Shown here: positions 1 through 5,590 of the stretch, in pieces
Layout: every line of letters starts with the position of its first letter
Position numbering within the stretch: position 1 is the stretch's first letter
Assembly: GCA_015520985.1 (NCBI GenBank)
Contig: WAOY01000049.1
Span: forward strand, 1 to 9,240
Reading direction: 5' to 3'
Source of the DNA: DHVE2 group archaeon
GTDB taxonomy: Archaea; Thermoplasmatota; Thermoplasmata; Thermoplasmatales; Aciduliprofundaceae
Length of the DNA stretch: 9,240 bases
The notes under the pieces: generated by a model
Database searches by the model: none
What the model saw: the letters and a program-made list of their open reading frames with translations, nothing else
Told to the model about the DNA's origin: nothing
Program-made: the position numbers and the translations under genes

Positions 1-653
1 AGATACACCCGCTCTTCGCCAGGAACATCGTGGTCGGCTTTGCGCGGTTGAACGGGAAAACTGTTGGCATAGTTGCCAATCAGCCCGCCGTTTACGCTGG
101 AGTCCTTGACATAGATGCCAGCGATAAGGCGGCGAGGTTCGTTCGGTTCTGCGATGCGTTCAACATTCCAATCGTAACGCTGGTGGACGTTCCAGGCTAC
201 ATGCCCGGCGTGGCCCAGGAGCACGGAGGGATAATAAGGCATGGCGCGAAGTTGCTCTACGCGTACAGCGAGGCCACCGTGCCGAAATTAACTGTGATAA
301 TGCGCAAGGCTTACGGGGGAGCGTACATCGCCATGGGTTCAAAGCACCTTCGCGCGGACGTGGTATACGCCTGGCCAAATGCGGAGATCGCGGTGATGGG
401 TCCTGAGGGCGCCGTGAACATAGTGTTCAGGAAGGAAATCGCGAAGGCGGAGGACCCGGAGAAGAGGAGGGAAGAATTGATAAAAGAGTACCGCGACAAG
501 TTCGCGAATCCGTACGTTGCGGCATCGCGCCTCTACGTGGACGACGTGATATACCCGCACGAGACGAGGGTGAAACTGATTCAGGCGCTTAACATGCTGG
601 AGAACAAGAGGGAAGAGAGGCCCATGAAGAAGCACGGAAACATACCACTGTAG
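1..653 (+). CDS. mmdA: Methylmalonyl-CoA decarboxylase alpha (carboxyltransferase) subunit, C-terminal part, truncated by the window edge
   Basis: This is the C-terminal part of an acyl-CoA carboxyltransferase; the frame is already open at base 3 and the true start lies upstream. About 216 residues are visible of a family usually near 510-520. Family signatures are clear: [17 protein letters not shown] near the beginning, DVPGYMPG, the glycine-rich [12 protein letters not shown] (around bases 315-350), which supplies the oxyanion-hole region, and the [18 protein letters not shown] block. The same fold serves the beta subunit of propionyl/acetyl-CoA carboxylases. Here the downstream genes are an OadG-like subunit, a biotin carrier and the OadB-type ion pump, so a membrane decarboxylase alpha subunit is the better reading. 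It would move the carboxyl group from methylmalonyl-CoA (or a similar CoA ester) to biotin, in the cytoplasm at the membrane. The exact substrate is inferred; glutaconyl-CoA is possible. The TAG stop is followed 9 bases later by the next start. Confidence 0.93.
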   Translation, partial: IHPLFARNIVVGFARLNGKTVGIVANQPAVYAGVLDIDASDKAARFVRFCDAFNIPIVTLVDVPGYMPGVAQEHGGIIRHGAKLLYAYSEATVPKLTVIMRKAYGGAYIAMGSKHLRADVVYAWPNAEIAVMGPEGAVNIVFRKEIAKAEDPEKRREELIKEYRDKFANPYVAASRLYVDDVIYPHETRVKLIQALNMLENKREERPMKKHGNIPL

Positions 654-662
654 GTGTGCTCC

Positions 663-1394
663 ATGAGGATCATAGTACCCCTTGTGATTGCAATCCTCCT
701 CGCGCCCCTTGCGATGGGCTCCGGGTTCCCGGAGTGGAGCCGGTGGGAGTTCAGCGATATGTCCAAGATTCAGATAGACGACGGGGTTCTTAGGATCCAC
801 ATATCCAACGAGTCCCTTGAAGCCAGGGCAGTTTTTGGGGGAATTGAAAAGGGAGACAGGATAAGCATGCGTCTGGAATACCACGCATCAAAGCTATCTG
901 TGGTGTCGGGTCTTCGTGTAGAGGTGGACGGCGGGGAAGGGAGCAGGATGGATCTGATTGACTCGGGGGTCAGGTACATAAACATCACGTGCACCAGGGG
1001 AGGAGATCTGGGGGTGAGCCTGGTATTCTACGTGGTTCAGGGCTCCCTCTGGGTTAACGTATCCTCTGGGAAAATCGTCTCTCCACCGAGGGGTGTGGAG
1101 AGCGGTTTGCTCATATCAGGGGTTGGAATAACCACGGTGTTCATAGTCCTGGGTCTCCTATCAGGAGTGATGTACGCCTTCGGCGCCTTGGAAAGGGAGG
1201 AGAGAGAGGAGAAAGAGGAAGAGGTGAAGGACGTGGCGAACGCGCATGTGAATGGAATACCTCCGGAGGACCTCGTGGCCATCATGGCGGCGATACAGGA
1301 GTATATGAAGGGCAGGAAGTTCAGGATAATTTCCGTGAAACCCTCCCCCTGGAAGTATTACGGAAGACTGGTTAGCATGAGGCGATGGAGATGA
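663..1394 (+). CDS. OadG/MmdD-like small subunit of the sodium-pumping decarboxylase with an exported N-terminal domain
   Basis: 243 residues from the ATG at 663, chosen because AGGTG at 652-656 gives a well-placed ribosome-binding site; a GTG at 654 is in frame but less likely. Residues 1-20 look like a signal peptide or anchor (hydrophobic core ending LAMGSG). Residues 21-145 are predicted outside the cell and alternate like beta strands. A membrane helix spans about 149-173 (GVGITTVFIVLGLLSG). A very acidic and basic stretch follows (about 177-190), then a tail with IPPEDLVAIMAAIQEY. The helix and the 'AIMAAI' tail are typical of the OadG/MmdD family, which anchors the carboxyltransferase to the OadB-type pump. 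OadG proteins are commonly under 120 residues, so the extra ectodomain is notable. The stop overlaps the next gene as ATGA. The family call rests on pattern and operon position, not on an alignment. Confidence 0.75.
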   Translation: MRIIVPLVIAILLAPLAMGSGFPEWSRWEFSDMSKIQIDDGVLRIHISNESLEARAVFGGIEKGDRISMRLEYHASKLSVVSGLRVEVDGGEGSRMDLIDSGVRYINITCTRGGDLGVSLVFYVVQGSLWVNVSSGKIVSPPRGVESGLLISGVGITTVFIVLGLLSGVMYAFGALEREEREEKEEEVKDVANAHVNGIPPEDLVAIMAAIQEYMKGRKFRIISVKPSPWKYYGRLVSMRRWR

Positions 1395-1783
1395 GGCGGA
1401 AGTTCAGAGTTGTTGTGAACGGAAGAGAGTACGTGGTGGAAGTGGAAGAGATCGGCGGAGAAGGTGAGATCAGGAGCGTTGAGAGGGTGCAGCCTGTGAG
1501 TCCGAAGCAAAGCGCCCCTGCGCCAGCGCCAGCACCGACGGCTATGGAAAGGGACAGTGTGCAAAACGTCTCCGGCGGCGTGACCGCGCCGATGCCCGGT
1601 AAGATAATAGAGATCCGGGTTAAGGTGGGCGATGCGGTGAAGAGAGGACAGGTCATAGCCATCCTGGAAGCGATGAAGATGGAGAACGAAATCCCCGCCC
1701 CCAAGGACGGCGTGGTCAGGGAGATCAGGGTGAGCGAGGGGGACAACGTGAATCGCGGAGATGTGCTCGTGGTAATAGAGTGA
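1391..1783 (+). CDS. mmdC: Biotin carboxyl carrier subunit (gamma) of the decarboxylase
   Basis: About 130 residues. The N-terminal 35 residues (FRVVVNGREYVVEVEEI) form the small beta segment usual in these carriers. An Ala-Pro linker follows (APAPAPAP, around residues 40-50). A biotinyl/lipoyl domain fills the rest, from GGVTAPMPGKI to the C-terminus. The biotin attachment motif EAMKME is intact; the lysine codon is at 1676-1678 (residue 96 counted from ATG 1391). The protein swings carboxybiotin between the carboxyltransferase and the membrane pump. Two starts are possible, ATG 1385 and ATG 1391. I prefer 1391 because it forms the ATGA overlap with the previous stop and lies 8 bases after GAGG at 1379-1382; ATG 1385 has only 2 bases of spacing. 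The TGA stop shares one base with the next gene's ATG, which suggests translational coupling. Confidence 0.93.
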   Translation: MRRKFRVVVNGREYVVEVEEIGGEGEIRSVERVQPVSPKQSAPAPAPAPTAMERDSVQNVSGGVTAPMPGKIIEIRVKVGDAVKRGQVIAILEAMKMENEIPAPKDGVVREIRVSEGDNVNRGDVLVVIE

Positions 1784-2898
1784 TGGCGATGCTGGACATA
1801 CTGGGAAACCTCGTGGGGATATTCGACCTCACCTGGGGAAACGTTGTTATGATAGCGGTGGGCTCCATATTCATTCTCCTGGGCATAAAGTACCGCATGG
1901 AGCCCCTTCTCCTGGTTCCCATTGGATTCAGTGCCATCATCGTTAACCTCCCGCTGAGCGGGATCACGGATGCCCCCCACGGATTCCTGTACCTGGTTTA
2001 CAAATACCTGATAAGCACGGAGATCGTCCCCCTGCTGATATTCCTCGGGATAGGCGCGATGACGGACTTTGAGCCCCTCCTGGCAGATCCAAAGACATTC
2101 CTCCTGGGAGCGGCGGCGCAGGTTGGCATATACTGCGCCCTTCTCTTTGCGCTGATATTCGGCTTCAATCTGCCAGAGGCAGCGGCCATAGGGATAATCG
2201 GCGGGGCGGATGGCCCGACGACAATATACACTGCCACCAAGCTTGCGCCGGAGATACTCGGCGCGGTCGCGGTTGCGGCGTATTCCTACATGTCCCTCGT
2301 ACCCATCATCCAGCCCCCGGTGATAAGGGCGCTCACCACGAAGAAGGAGAGGAGCGTCAGGATGGAGCCCCTGAGGAAGGTTAGCAAGAGGACGAAGATA
2401 CTGTTCCCCATAATAACCACCATCGTCGTCGGCCTCCTCGTGCCCACTGCGCTGCCCCTCATAGGCATGCTCATGTTCGGAAACCTCCTGCGGGAGTGCG
2501 GTGTAACGGAGAGATTGTCCAAGACCGCGCAGAACGAACTGATCAACATCGCCACCATATTCCTCGGGCTGGGCGTGGGCTACATGATGACCGCGGAGAT
2601 GTTCGTCCGCCTCGAGACCCTTGAGATAATGTTCCTCGGCGTCGTGGCCTTCGCCACCGCAACCGCCGGCGGCGTTCTCCTGGGGAAACTCTTCTACGTG
2701 CTCTCCAGGGGGAAGATAAACCCAATGATTGGCGCCGCAGGTGTCAGCGCTGTGCCCATGAGCGCCCGGGTGGTGCAGAAGATGGGGGCGAGGGAGGACC
2801 CGGAGAATTTCCTGCTGATGCACGCAATGGGCCCCAATGTGGCGGGAGTGATCGGCTCTGCAATCGCGGCTGGGGTTTTCATCGCCTACCTATTGTAA
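1783..2898 (+). CDS. mmdB: Sodium-pumping decarboxylase beta subunit (OadB/MmdB/GcdB family)
   Basis: 371 residues, strongly hydrophobic with many membrane helices. This subunit decarboxylates carboxybiotin and couples it to Na+ export. The residues I remember as functionally important in Klebsiella OadB (D203, Y229, N373, G377, S382, R389) all have counterparts at a constant offset of 60: D143 in GGADGPT, Y169 in AYSYM, and N313, G317, S322 and R329 in the NPMIG...GVSAVPMSAR block. This argues for an active pump with no internal insertion or deletion relative to OadB between those points. The protein lacks roughly 60 N-terminal residues compared with that enzyme, within the family's range. 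Start: ATG 1783 overlaps the previous TGA as TGATG; ATG 1789 is an alternative. Its stop codon lies inside a GTAACAC half-site described separately. Confidence 0.95.
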   Translation: MAMLDILGNLVGIFDLTWGNVVMIAVGSIFILLGIKYRMEPLLLVPIGFSAIIVNLPLSGITDAPHGFLYLVYKYLISTEIVPLLIFLGIGAMTDFEPLLADPKTFLLGAAAQVGIYCALLFALIFGFNLPEAAAIGIIGGADGPTTIYTATKLAPEILGAVAVAAYSYMSLVPIIQPPVIRALTTKKERSVRMEPLRKVSKRTKILFPIITTIVVGLLVPTALPLIGMLMFGNLLRECGVTERLSKTAQNELINIATIFLGLGVGYMMTAEMFVRLETLEIMFLGVVAFATATAGGVLLGKLFYVLSRGKINPMIGAAGVSAVPMSARVVQKMGAREDPENFLLMHAMGPNVAGVIGSAIAAGVFIAYLL

Positions 2899-2953
2899 CA
2901 CTAATTTAAAAATTCTTACTATTTTGTAACACAAATCTTTTTATTGGTGTTAC
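2895..2953. promoter_or_regulatory. Cluster of three GTAACAC/GTGTTAC half-sites, candidate operator for the small membrane protein genes
   Basis: GTAACAC occurs at 2895-2901 (overlapping the mmdB stop) and 2926-2932, and its reverse complement GTGTTAC at 2947-2953. Repeat starts are 31 and 21 bp apart, close to three and two helical turns, so all could be bound on one DNA face. The second and third copies flank a T-rich TATA-like element. The middle copy sits in the small dyad TTTGTAACACAAA. I recall GTGTTAC-N13/14-GTAACAC as a NikR box in some bacteria. Here the inverted pair has the same 14-bp gap, but the half-sites face the opposite way. With a nikR gene just downstream, NikR is the natural candidate; that assignment is inference. 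Confidence 0.55.
2938..2945 (+). promoter_or_regulatory. TATA-like element of the small membrane protein operon
   Basis: TTTTTATT lies between two half-sites in an otherwise AT-rich intergenic region (2899-2964). Transcription would start about 25 bases further on, near 2965-2970, leaving a short leader with GAGGTGA (2967-2973) before ATG 2979. The upstream TTTAAAAA at 2905-2912 is an alternative box. A regulator on the flanking half-sites would block TBP/TFB access. The T-rich tracts may also help end mmdB transcription. Confidence 0.45.
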
Positions 2954-2978
2954 GCAATACACCCATGAGGTGAGAAAG

Positions 2979-3320
2979 ATGGCATGCTTCCTGGTTCCCG
3001 GATCAGAGGGGGTCGTGGTGACCCTCCTGACGAAGGTCGTGGGAAAGGAGAGAGCGGAACGCCTGAAACTGAGGTGGCTCAGCGCCATGCTGTGGGGAGG
3101 CACGATACTCCTCGCCATAGAGCACATATGGCACGGCGAGGTTGTTCCCTGGCCCCCATTCCTGACGGCGATGGCAAATCCATCGGATACGGCGGCCATG
3201 CTGCACGAGATGGCGACCCACGGTACCCTCATGGCCTCATTGATCACACTGGTCTGGAGTGTTATGCTCTGGATGCACAACTCAACGGCGAAAAGCGACG
3301 CGAGGGCAGTGAGGGGATGA
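2979..3320 (+). CDS. Small three-helix membrane protein with Glu/His motifs, function unknown
   Basis: 113 residues from ATG 2979, chosen because AGGTGA at 2968-2973 is correctly spaced. Likely membrane segments are about residues 5-21, 36-50 and 80-99. The segment between the second and third helices holds the most striking residues: E48 H49 and H52 followed by G53 E54 (EHIWHGE), the run VVPWPPFL, and H76 E77 with H81 (HEMATHG). Together with C3 these could form a metal site; that is inference. I have an impression of similar conserved hypothetical proteins in other anaerobes but cannot confirm it. The next gene starts 6 bases after the stop and encodes a protein of the same architecture, so the two probably act together. 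The half-site cluster upstream and nikR downstream suggest nickel-linked expression. No known nickel transporter motif (for example NiCoT HX4DH) is seen. Confidence 0.8.
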   Translation: MACFLVPGSEGVVVTLLTKVVGKERAERLKLRWLSAMLWGGTILLAIEHIWHGEVVPWPPFLTAMANPSDTAAMLHEMATHGTLMASLITLVWSVMLWMHNSTAKSDARAVRG

Positions 3321-3326
3321 TGCCCC

Positions 3327-3626
3327 ATGTGGCTCCTGGTTATGCTCTTCCTGGCCATATTCTCCACCGCGGCCTGGTACATGTGGAGCAGGGGTGATGA
3401 GTACAGAATGGACGTACTGGCCCTCATTTCCTGGGGAACGGTGATAATGGTATTCGCGGATCACCTGATGGGCTACATAGAAGAGGGTGAATTCATGGAG
3501 ATGTCACTGGATGCTCTCGTGCTCGGCTTAACAATGGCTGCCACCGCCCTGCTCATCTGGCTCGCCGTTCTGCTGATAAGGGACCCCAAAGGAAAGATCA
3601 GGAAGATCACGGTTCCACGAGCGTGA
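3327..3626 (+). CDS. Second small three-helix membrane protein, partner of the preceding gene, function unknown
   Basis: 99 residues with three probable membrane helices (about 2-20, 30-48 and 62-84) and a short basic tail (KGKIRKI). An acidic-His pair, D45 H46 (FADHLMGY), lies at the end of helix 2, where the preceding protein has E48 H49. An acidic run, EEGE, follows it. The parallel layout suggests a heteromeric pair. The gene is in the same frame as its neighbour: only the TGA stop and two more codons separate the last sense codon from this ATG. A short GGGG-ATGATG-CCCC hairpin (3313-3326) lies directly before the start, and the GAGG at 3311 is rather far from it, so translation may be coupled to the upstream gene. 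The 3' end overlaps nikR by 20 bp, convergently. No function can be assigned. Confidence 0.78.
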   Translation: MWLLVMLFLAIFSTAAWYMWSRGDEYRMDVLALISWGTVIMVFADHLMGYIEEGEFMEMSLDALVLGLTMAATALLIWLAVLLIRDPKGKIRKITVPRA

Positions 3627-4014
3627 ACACGAACTTAACGTTCTTCACACCCTTTATTCCGGAAAGCTCGTCAACAAGTTTCCTCATTTTTTTCGCCTTT
3701 CCGTGAAATATGACCACCTCGAGGCAGTTCCTGCGGTCAACGTGCACATGCACCGCCGACCTTATCTCACCGTGGTACGCGTGCTGCACATGGGTTATCT
3801 TCTCGGTTATGCCCTTCACCTCGTGGTCGTATATCATGGTGATTGTCCCGAATACCTCACTGCCGGGGTCTGTGGATATGGTGTCCTCTATCAGGGCATC
3901 CCGTATCAGCATGCGGATGGCCTCGGACCTGCTCACGTAACCCCTCCTCTTGATGAACGCGTCGAACTTATCCAGGAGATCCCTGCTCATGGATACGCTG
4001 AACCTCTCGATCAT
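3607..4014 (-). CDS. nikR: Nickel-responsive transcriptional regulator, NikR family
   Basis: 135 residues. Residues 1-45 form the ribbon-helix-helix DNA-binding domain (FSVSMSRDLLDKFDAF...GYVSRSEAIRMLIRDAL). The rest is the ACT-like tetramerisation and nickel-binding domain. Aligned by eye with E. coli NikR (H76, H87, H89, C95), the ligands are H78, H89, H91 and C97, in VQHAYH and VHVHVDRRNCLE, so the high-affinity square-planar site is complete. Length matches the family. It should repress or activate genes in response to Ni2+. Ribosome-binding AGGAG is 11 bases upstream, somewhat far; a TATA-like box near 4040-4045 would give an almost leaderless mRNA. I see no GTAACAC site at its own promoter, so autoregulation is not evident. 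It converges on the small membrane protein pair, which has the candidate operator. Confidence 0.94.
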   Translation of the reverse strand: MIERFSVSMSRDLLDKFDAFIKRRGYVSRSEAIRMLIRDALIEDTISTDPGSEVFGTITMIYDHEVKGITEKITHVQHAYHGEIRSAVHVHVDRRNCLEVVIFHGKAKKMRKLVDELSGIKGVKNVKFVFTLVEP

Positions 4015-4039
4015 AGCGAGATAATCTCCTTGGGAGTCT

Positions 4040-4068
4040 TAAACTTTGCCACGCGCAAAGGTTAAATC
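4040..4068. promoter_or_regulatory. Divergent promoter pair for nikR and the metallophosphoesterase gene
   Basis: Two mirror-image elements sit back to back. On the plus strand GCAAAG (4055-4060) precedes GTTAAAT (4061-4067). On the minus strand GCAAAG (4049-4044) precedes TTTAAG. This fits archaeal BRE plus TATA for each direction, with 5 bases between the two BREs. Both starts lie about 25-30 bases from their box (ATG 4090 and ATG 4014), so both transcripts may be leaderless or nearly so. The CTTTGC-N5-GCAAAG dyad could also be an operator; two BREs explain it equally well. Confidence 0.5.
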
Positions 4069-4089
4069 CACCATGGAAATTTTCACATT

Positions 4090-4713
4090 ATGAAGCTCCT
4101 GGCGCTGGCTGACGTGCACGGCCGGGATGACGTGGTGTACATGGTGCAGGAGATCCAGGGGACACACGACTTCGACGCGGTGCTGGTCGCAGGCGACATA
4201 ACCGACTTTGGGCCACCGGAGTTCGCCAGGGAATTTCTAGATGCTTTGCCTGCCAGGGTATTCGCGGTCCCGGGCAACTGCGATCCTCCCGAGGTGATAG
4301 ATGCCATTGAGGCGAGCAGAGCCACCAACGTGCACATGAAGCGCTCCATCCTTGGGGATATCAAAATCGCGGGCATTGGCGGGGTGAACGGCGGGTTCAG
4401 CATGGGCATACGGTTCAGGGATGACTTCGCCGCAAGTTTCCTGGGATCGTGCAGGGGATGCATATTCCTGACGCACCAGCCACCCCACGGCATCCTGGAC
4501 GAGGTACCTGGAGGAAGACACATAGGAAGCATGGGGATAAGGAAGGCGGTGGAAATCGCGAAGCCAGTGCTGGTTGTATCGGGGCACGTGCATGAATCCA
4601 GGGGGAAGGTGATAACCCCGGACACCATCTTCGTGAACCCAGGACCTGCAAGGGATGGGTATGCGGCCATCGTGGACCTGGATTCCAGGGAAGTCATCAT
4701 GCTCGAAAGGTGA
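4090..4713 (+). CDS. Calcineurin-like metallophosphoesterase
   Basis: 207 residues, the size of small archaeal and bacterial YfcE/MJ0936-like phosphodiesterases. The dinuclear metal site is complete: D8 and H10 (LADVHG), D36 (AGDITD), N63 (PGNCD, where many relatives have GNHD/E), H129 (LTHQPP), and H166 and H168 (SGHVH). The HQPPHG...GRHIGSMGIRKAV segment is typical of an archaeal subgroup in which a conserved loop follows the third motif. It probably hydrolyses a phosphodiester or phosphomonoester with Mn2+ or similar; the natural substrate cannot be read from sequence. No signal peptide, so cytoplasmic. ATG 4090 has no clear Shine-Dalgarno sequence and lies about one promoter length from a TATA-like box, consistent with leaderless translation. 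It ends 53 bases before the zinc-ribbon gene, which appears to have its own promoter. Confidence 0.9.
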   Translation: MKLLALADVHGRDDVVYMVQEIQGTHDFDAVLVAGDITDFGPPEFAREFLDALPARVFAVPGNCDPPEVIDAIEASRATNVHMKRSILGDIKIAGIGGVNGGFSMGIRFRDDFAASFLGSCRGCIFLTHQPPHGILDEVPGGRHIGSMGIRKAVEIAKPVLVVSGHVHESRGKVITPDTIFVNPGPARDGYAAIVDLDSREVIMLER

Positions 4714-4724
4714 AAGGGCAAAAG

Positions 4725-4741
4725 TTTCATATCATATGAAA
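4725..4741. promoter_or_regulatory. Perfect 17-bp palindrome in the promoter region of the zinc-ribbon gene
   Basis: TTTCATATCATATGAAA has two perfect 8-bp arms around a central C. It lies in the 53-base gap between two genes, next to AAAATATAC (4740-4748), which could be the TATA box. AAAGTTTCATAT within it could also serve as BRE/TATA. A dimeric regulator bound here would control access to the promoter. No regulator gene is adjacent, so none is proposed. Confidence 0.45.
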
Positions 4742-4766
4742 AATATACCCCTCTGGAGGTATAGAT

Positions 4767-5549
4767 ATGAGTGGCGAGGATATTGGAGACCTCAGCATGC
4801 TGGATCAGGTACAGTCAATTCTGGCGAAGGTCAAGCAGGAAGCGGAAGAAGTGAAGAAGAAGCGTAAGGAACTGGAAGAGTTTGAGGCTTCTCTCAAGCA
4901 GAAGGAAGAGGAGATCCAGGAGAGGGAGAGGAAACTCCAGGAGAAGGAGAACTTCCTGGAGAAGAAGAGCGCTGAGCTCGAGGAGTACGCCAAGGAGATA
5001 GATAGGAAGAAGAGCGAACTTGACGCGAAGATGGAGGAGCTTAACAGGCGGGTAAACGCGCTCGTGGCAGCCGAGGCAGCCCTCAAGGAGTACGAGGAGA
5101 GCATCAAGGGGCTCAAGCAGGCCATGGAGGAGAAGATGAACTCCCTGCAGGAATTCGAGAAGTACGCCAAGGAGACCATAGAGTCCATGATCCAGAAGGA
5201 GAAGGAAGTCATCGAGCAGGGTCTCAACGTCGCTCAGCTGCAGACATCGCTCTCCGATCTCAAGGAGAGGATGTACCAGGCCATACAGGCCCTCACAGGC
5301 GAGATAACCATCGAGCCGGGCGCGGTGGAGAGGAAGGAAGAGGCTCCCGCGGAATCAGCTGCGGAGGCGAAGGAAGAGAAAAAAGAGGAGGAAACGAAGG
5401 AGGAGCAGGGAGGCCAAGAATTCGAGGTCGTGGTGGTGGACGGCGAGGAGTTCATCAAGTGCCCGCAGTGCGGCACCCTGAACTCCAAGGACGCCATAAT
5501 GTGCTACAACTGCGGCTTCGTTTTCAAGCCCGAGGAGCTCGGGGAGTGA
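4767..5549 (+). CDS. Coiled-coil protein with C-terminal zinc ribbon, function unknown
   Basis: 260 residues. Residues 13 to about 160 are almost unbroken charged heptad-like sequence rich in Lys, Glu, Leu and Gln (KQKEEEIQERERKLQEKENF), predicted to form a long parallel coiled coil. Residues 160-185 form a shorter helical stretch (LSDLKERMYQAIQALTG). A disordered Glu/Lys/Ala linker follows (about 190-218), then EFEVVVVDGEEFIKCPQCG. The ribbon uses C232, C235, C246 and C249 (CxxC-N10-CxxC). ATG 4767 is firmly set by GGAGGT at 4755-4760, the strongest ribosome-binding site in the window. No membrane segment or signal peptide, so cytoplasmic. The rod-plus-ribbon layout suggests an oligomeric scaffold that contacts nucleic acid or protein, but I do not recognise a characterised family. 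Coiled coils give false similarity to myosin- or SMC-like proteins, so such hits should not be trusted. Confidence 0.85.
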   Translation: MSGEDIGDLSMLDQVQSILAKVKQEAEEVKKKRKELEEFEASLKQKEEEIQERERKLQEKENFLEKKSAELEEYAKEIDRKKSELDAKMEELNRRVNALVAAEAALKEYEESIKGLKQAMEEKMNSLQEFEKYAKETIESMIQKEKEVIEQGLNVAQLQTSLSDLKERMYQAIQALTGEITIEPGAVERKEEAPAESAAEAKEEKKEEETKEEQGGQEFEVVVVDGEEFIKCPQCGTLNSKDAIMCYNCGFVFKPEELGE

Positions 5550-5563
5550 ATTTCCCCAACACA

Positions 5564-5570
5564 TTTTTAT
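5564..5570 (+). promoter_or_regulatory. TATA-like element of the transporter gene
   Basis: TTTTTAT lies in the 41-base gap after the zinc-ribbon gene, 20 bases before the GTG start at 5591. Transcription would begin at or within a base or two of the start codon, giving a leaderless mRNA, in keeping with the absence of a Shine-Dalgarno sequence. The T-rich run may also terminate the upstream transcript. Confidence 0.45.
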
Positions 5571-5590
5571 TTTGAAACGTATGCACCGCC

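Noticed and set aside
339..884. Minus-strand open frame of 181 codons over the alpha subunit and OadG-like genes
   Set aside because: No recognisable motif, His/Arg/Tyr-rich composition, and fully opposite to a clear carboxyltransferase and its neighbour.
1372..2823. Long open frame of 483 codons on the minus strand across the biotin carrier and beta-subunit genes
   Set aside because: Its translation is a low-complexity mix of His, Glu, Gly, Tyr and Arg, then Ser/Thr, with no domain. It mirrors two well-supported genes on the plus strand, so it is a by-product of their codon bias.
2965..2973. Minimal upstream reading frame ATG-AGG-TGA before the first small membrane protein gene
   Set aside because: The bases are explained by the GAGGTGA ribosome-binding site, and two-codon frames arise readily by chance.
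3313..3326. GGGG-ATGATG-CCCC hairpin before the second small membrane protein as a terminator or riboswitch
   Set aside because: Four base pairs with no following T tract, inside a 6-base gap; too small to call a regulatory element beyond a possible effect on translation.
2984..3397. Open frame of 137 codons overlapping the first small membrane protein gene in another frame
   Set aside because: Gly/Arg/His-rich without hydrophobic structure. The competing frame has a well-placed ribosome-binding site and coherent membrane helices.
4805..5227. Minus-strand Ser/Phe-rich open frame opposite the coiled-coil gene
   Set aside because: It is the complement of Glu/Lys codons (GAG/AAG giving CTC/CTT), a predictable artefact.
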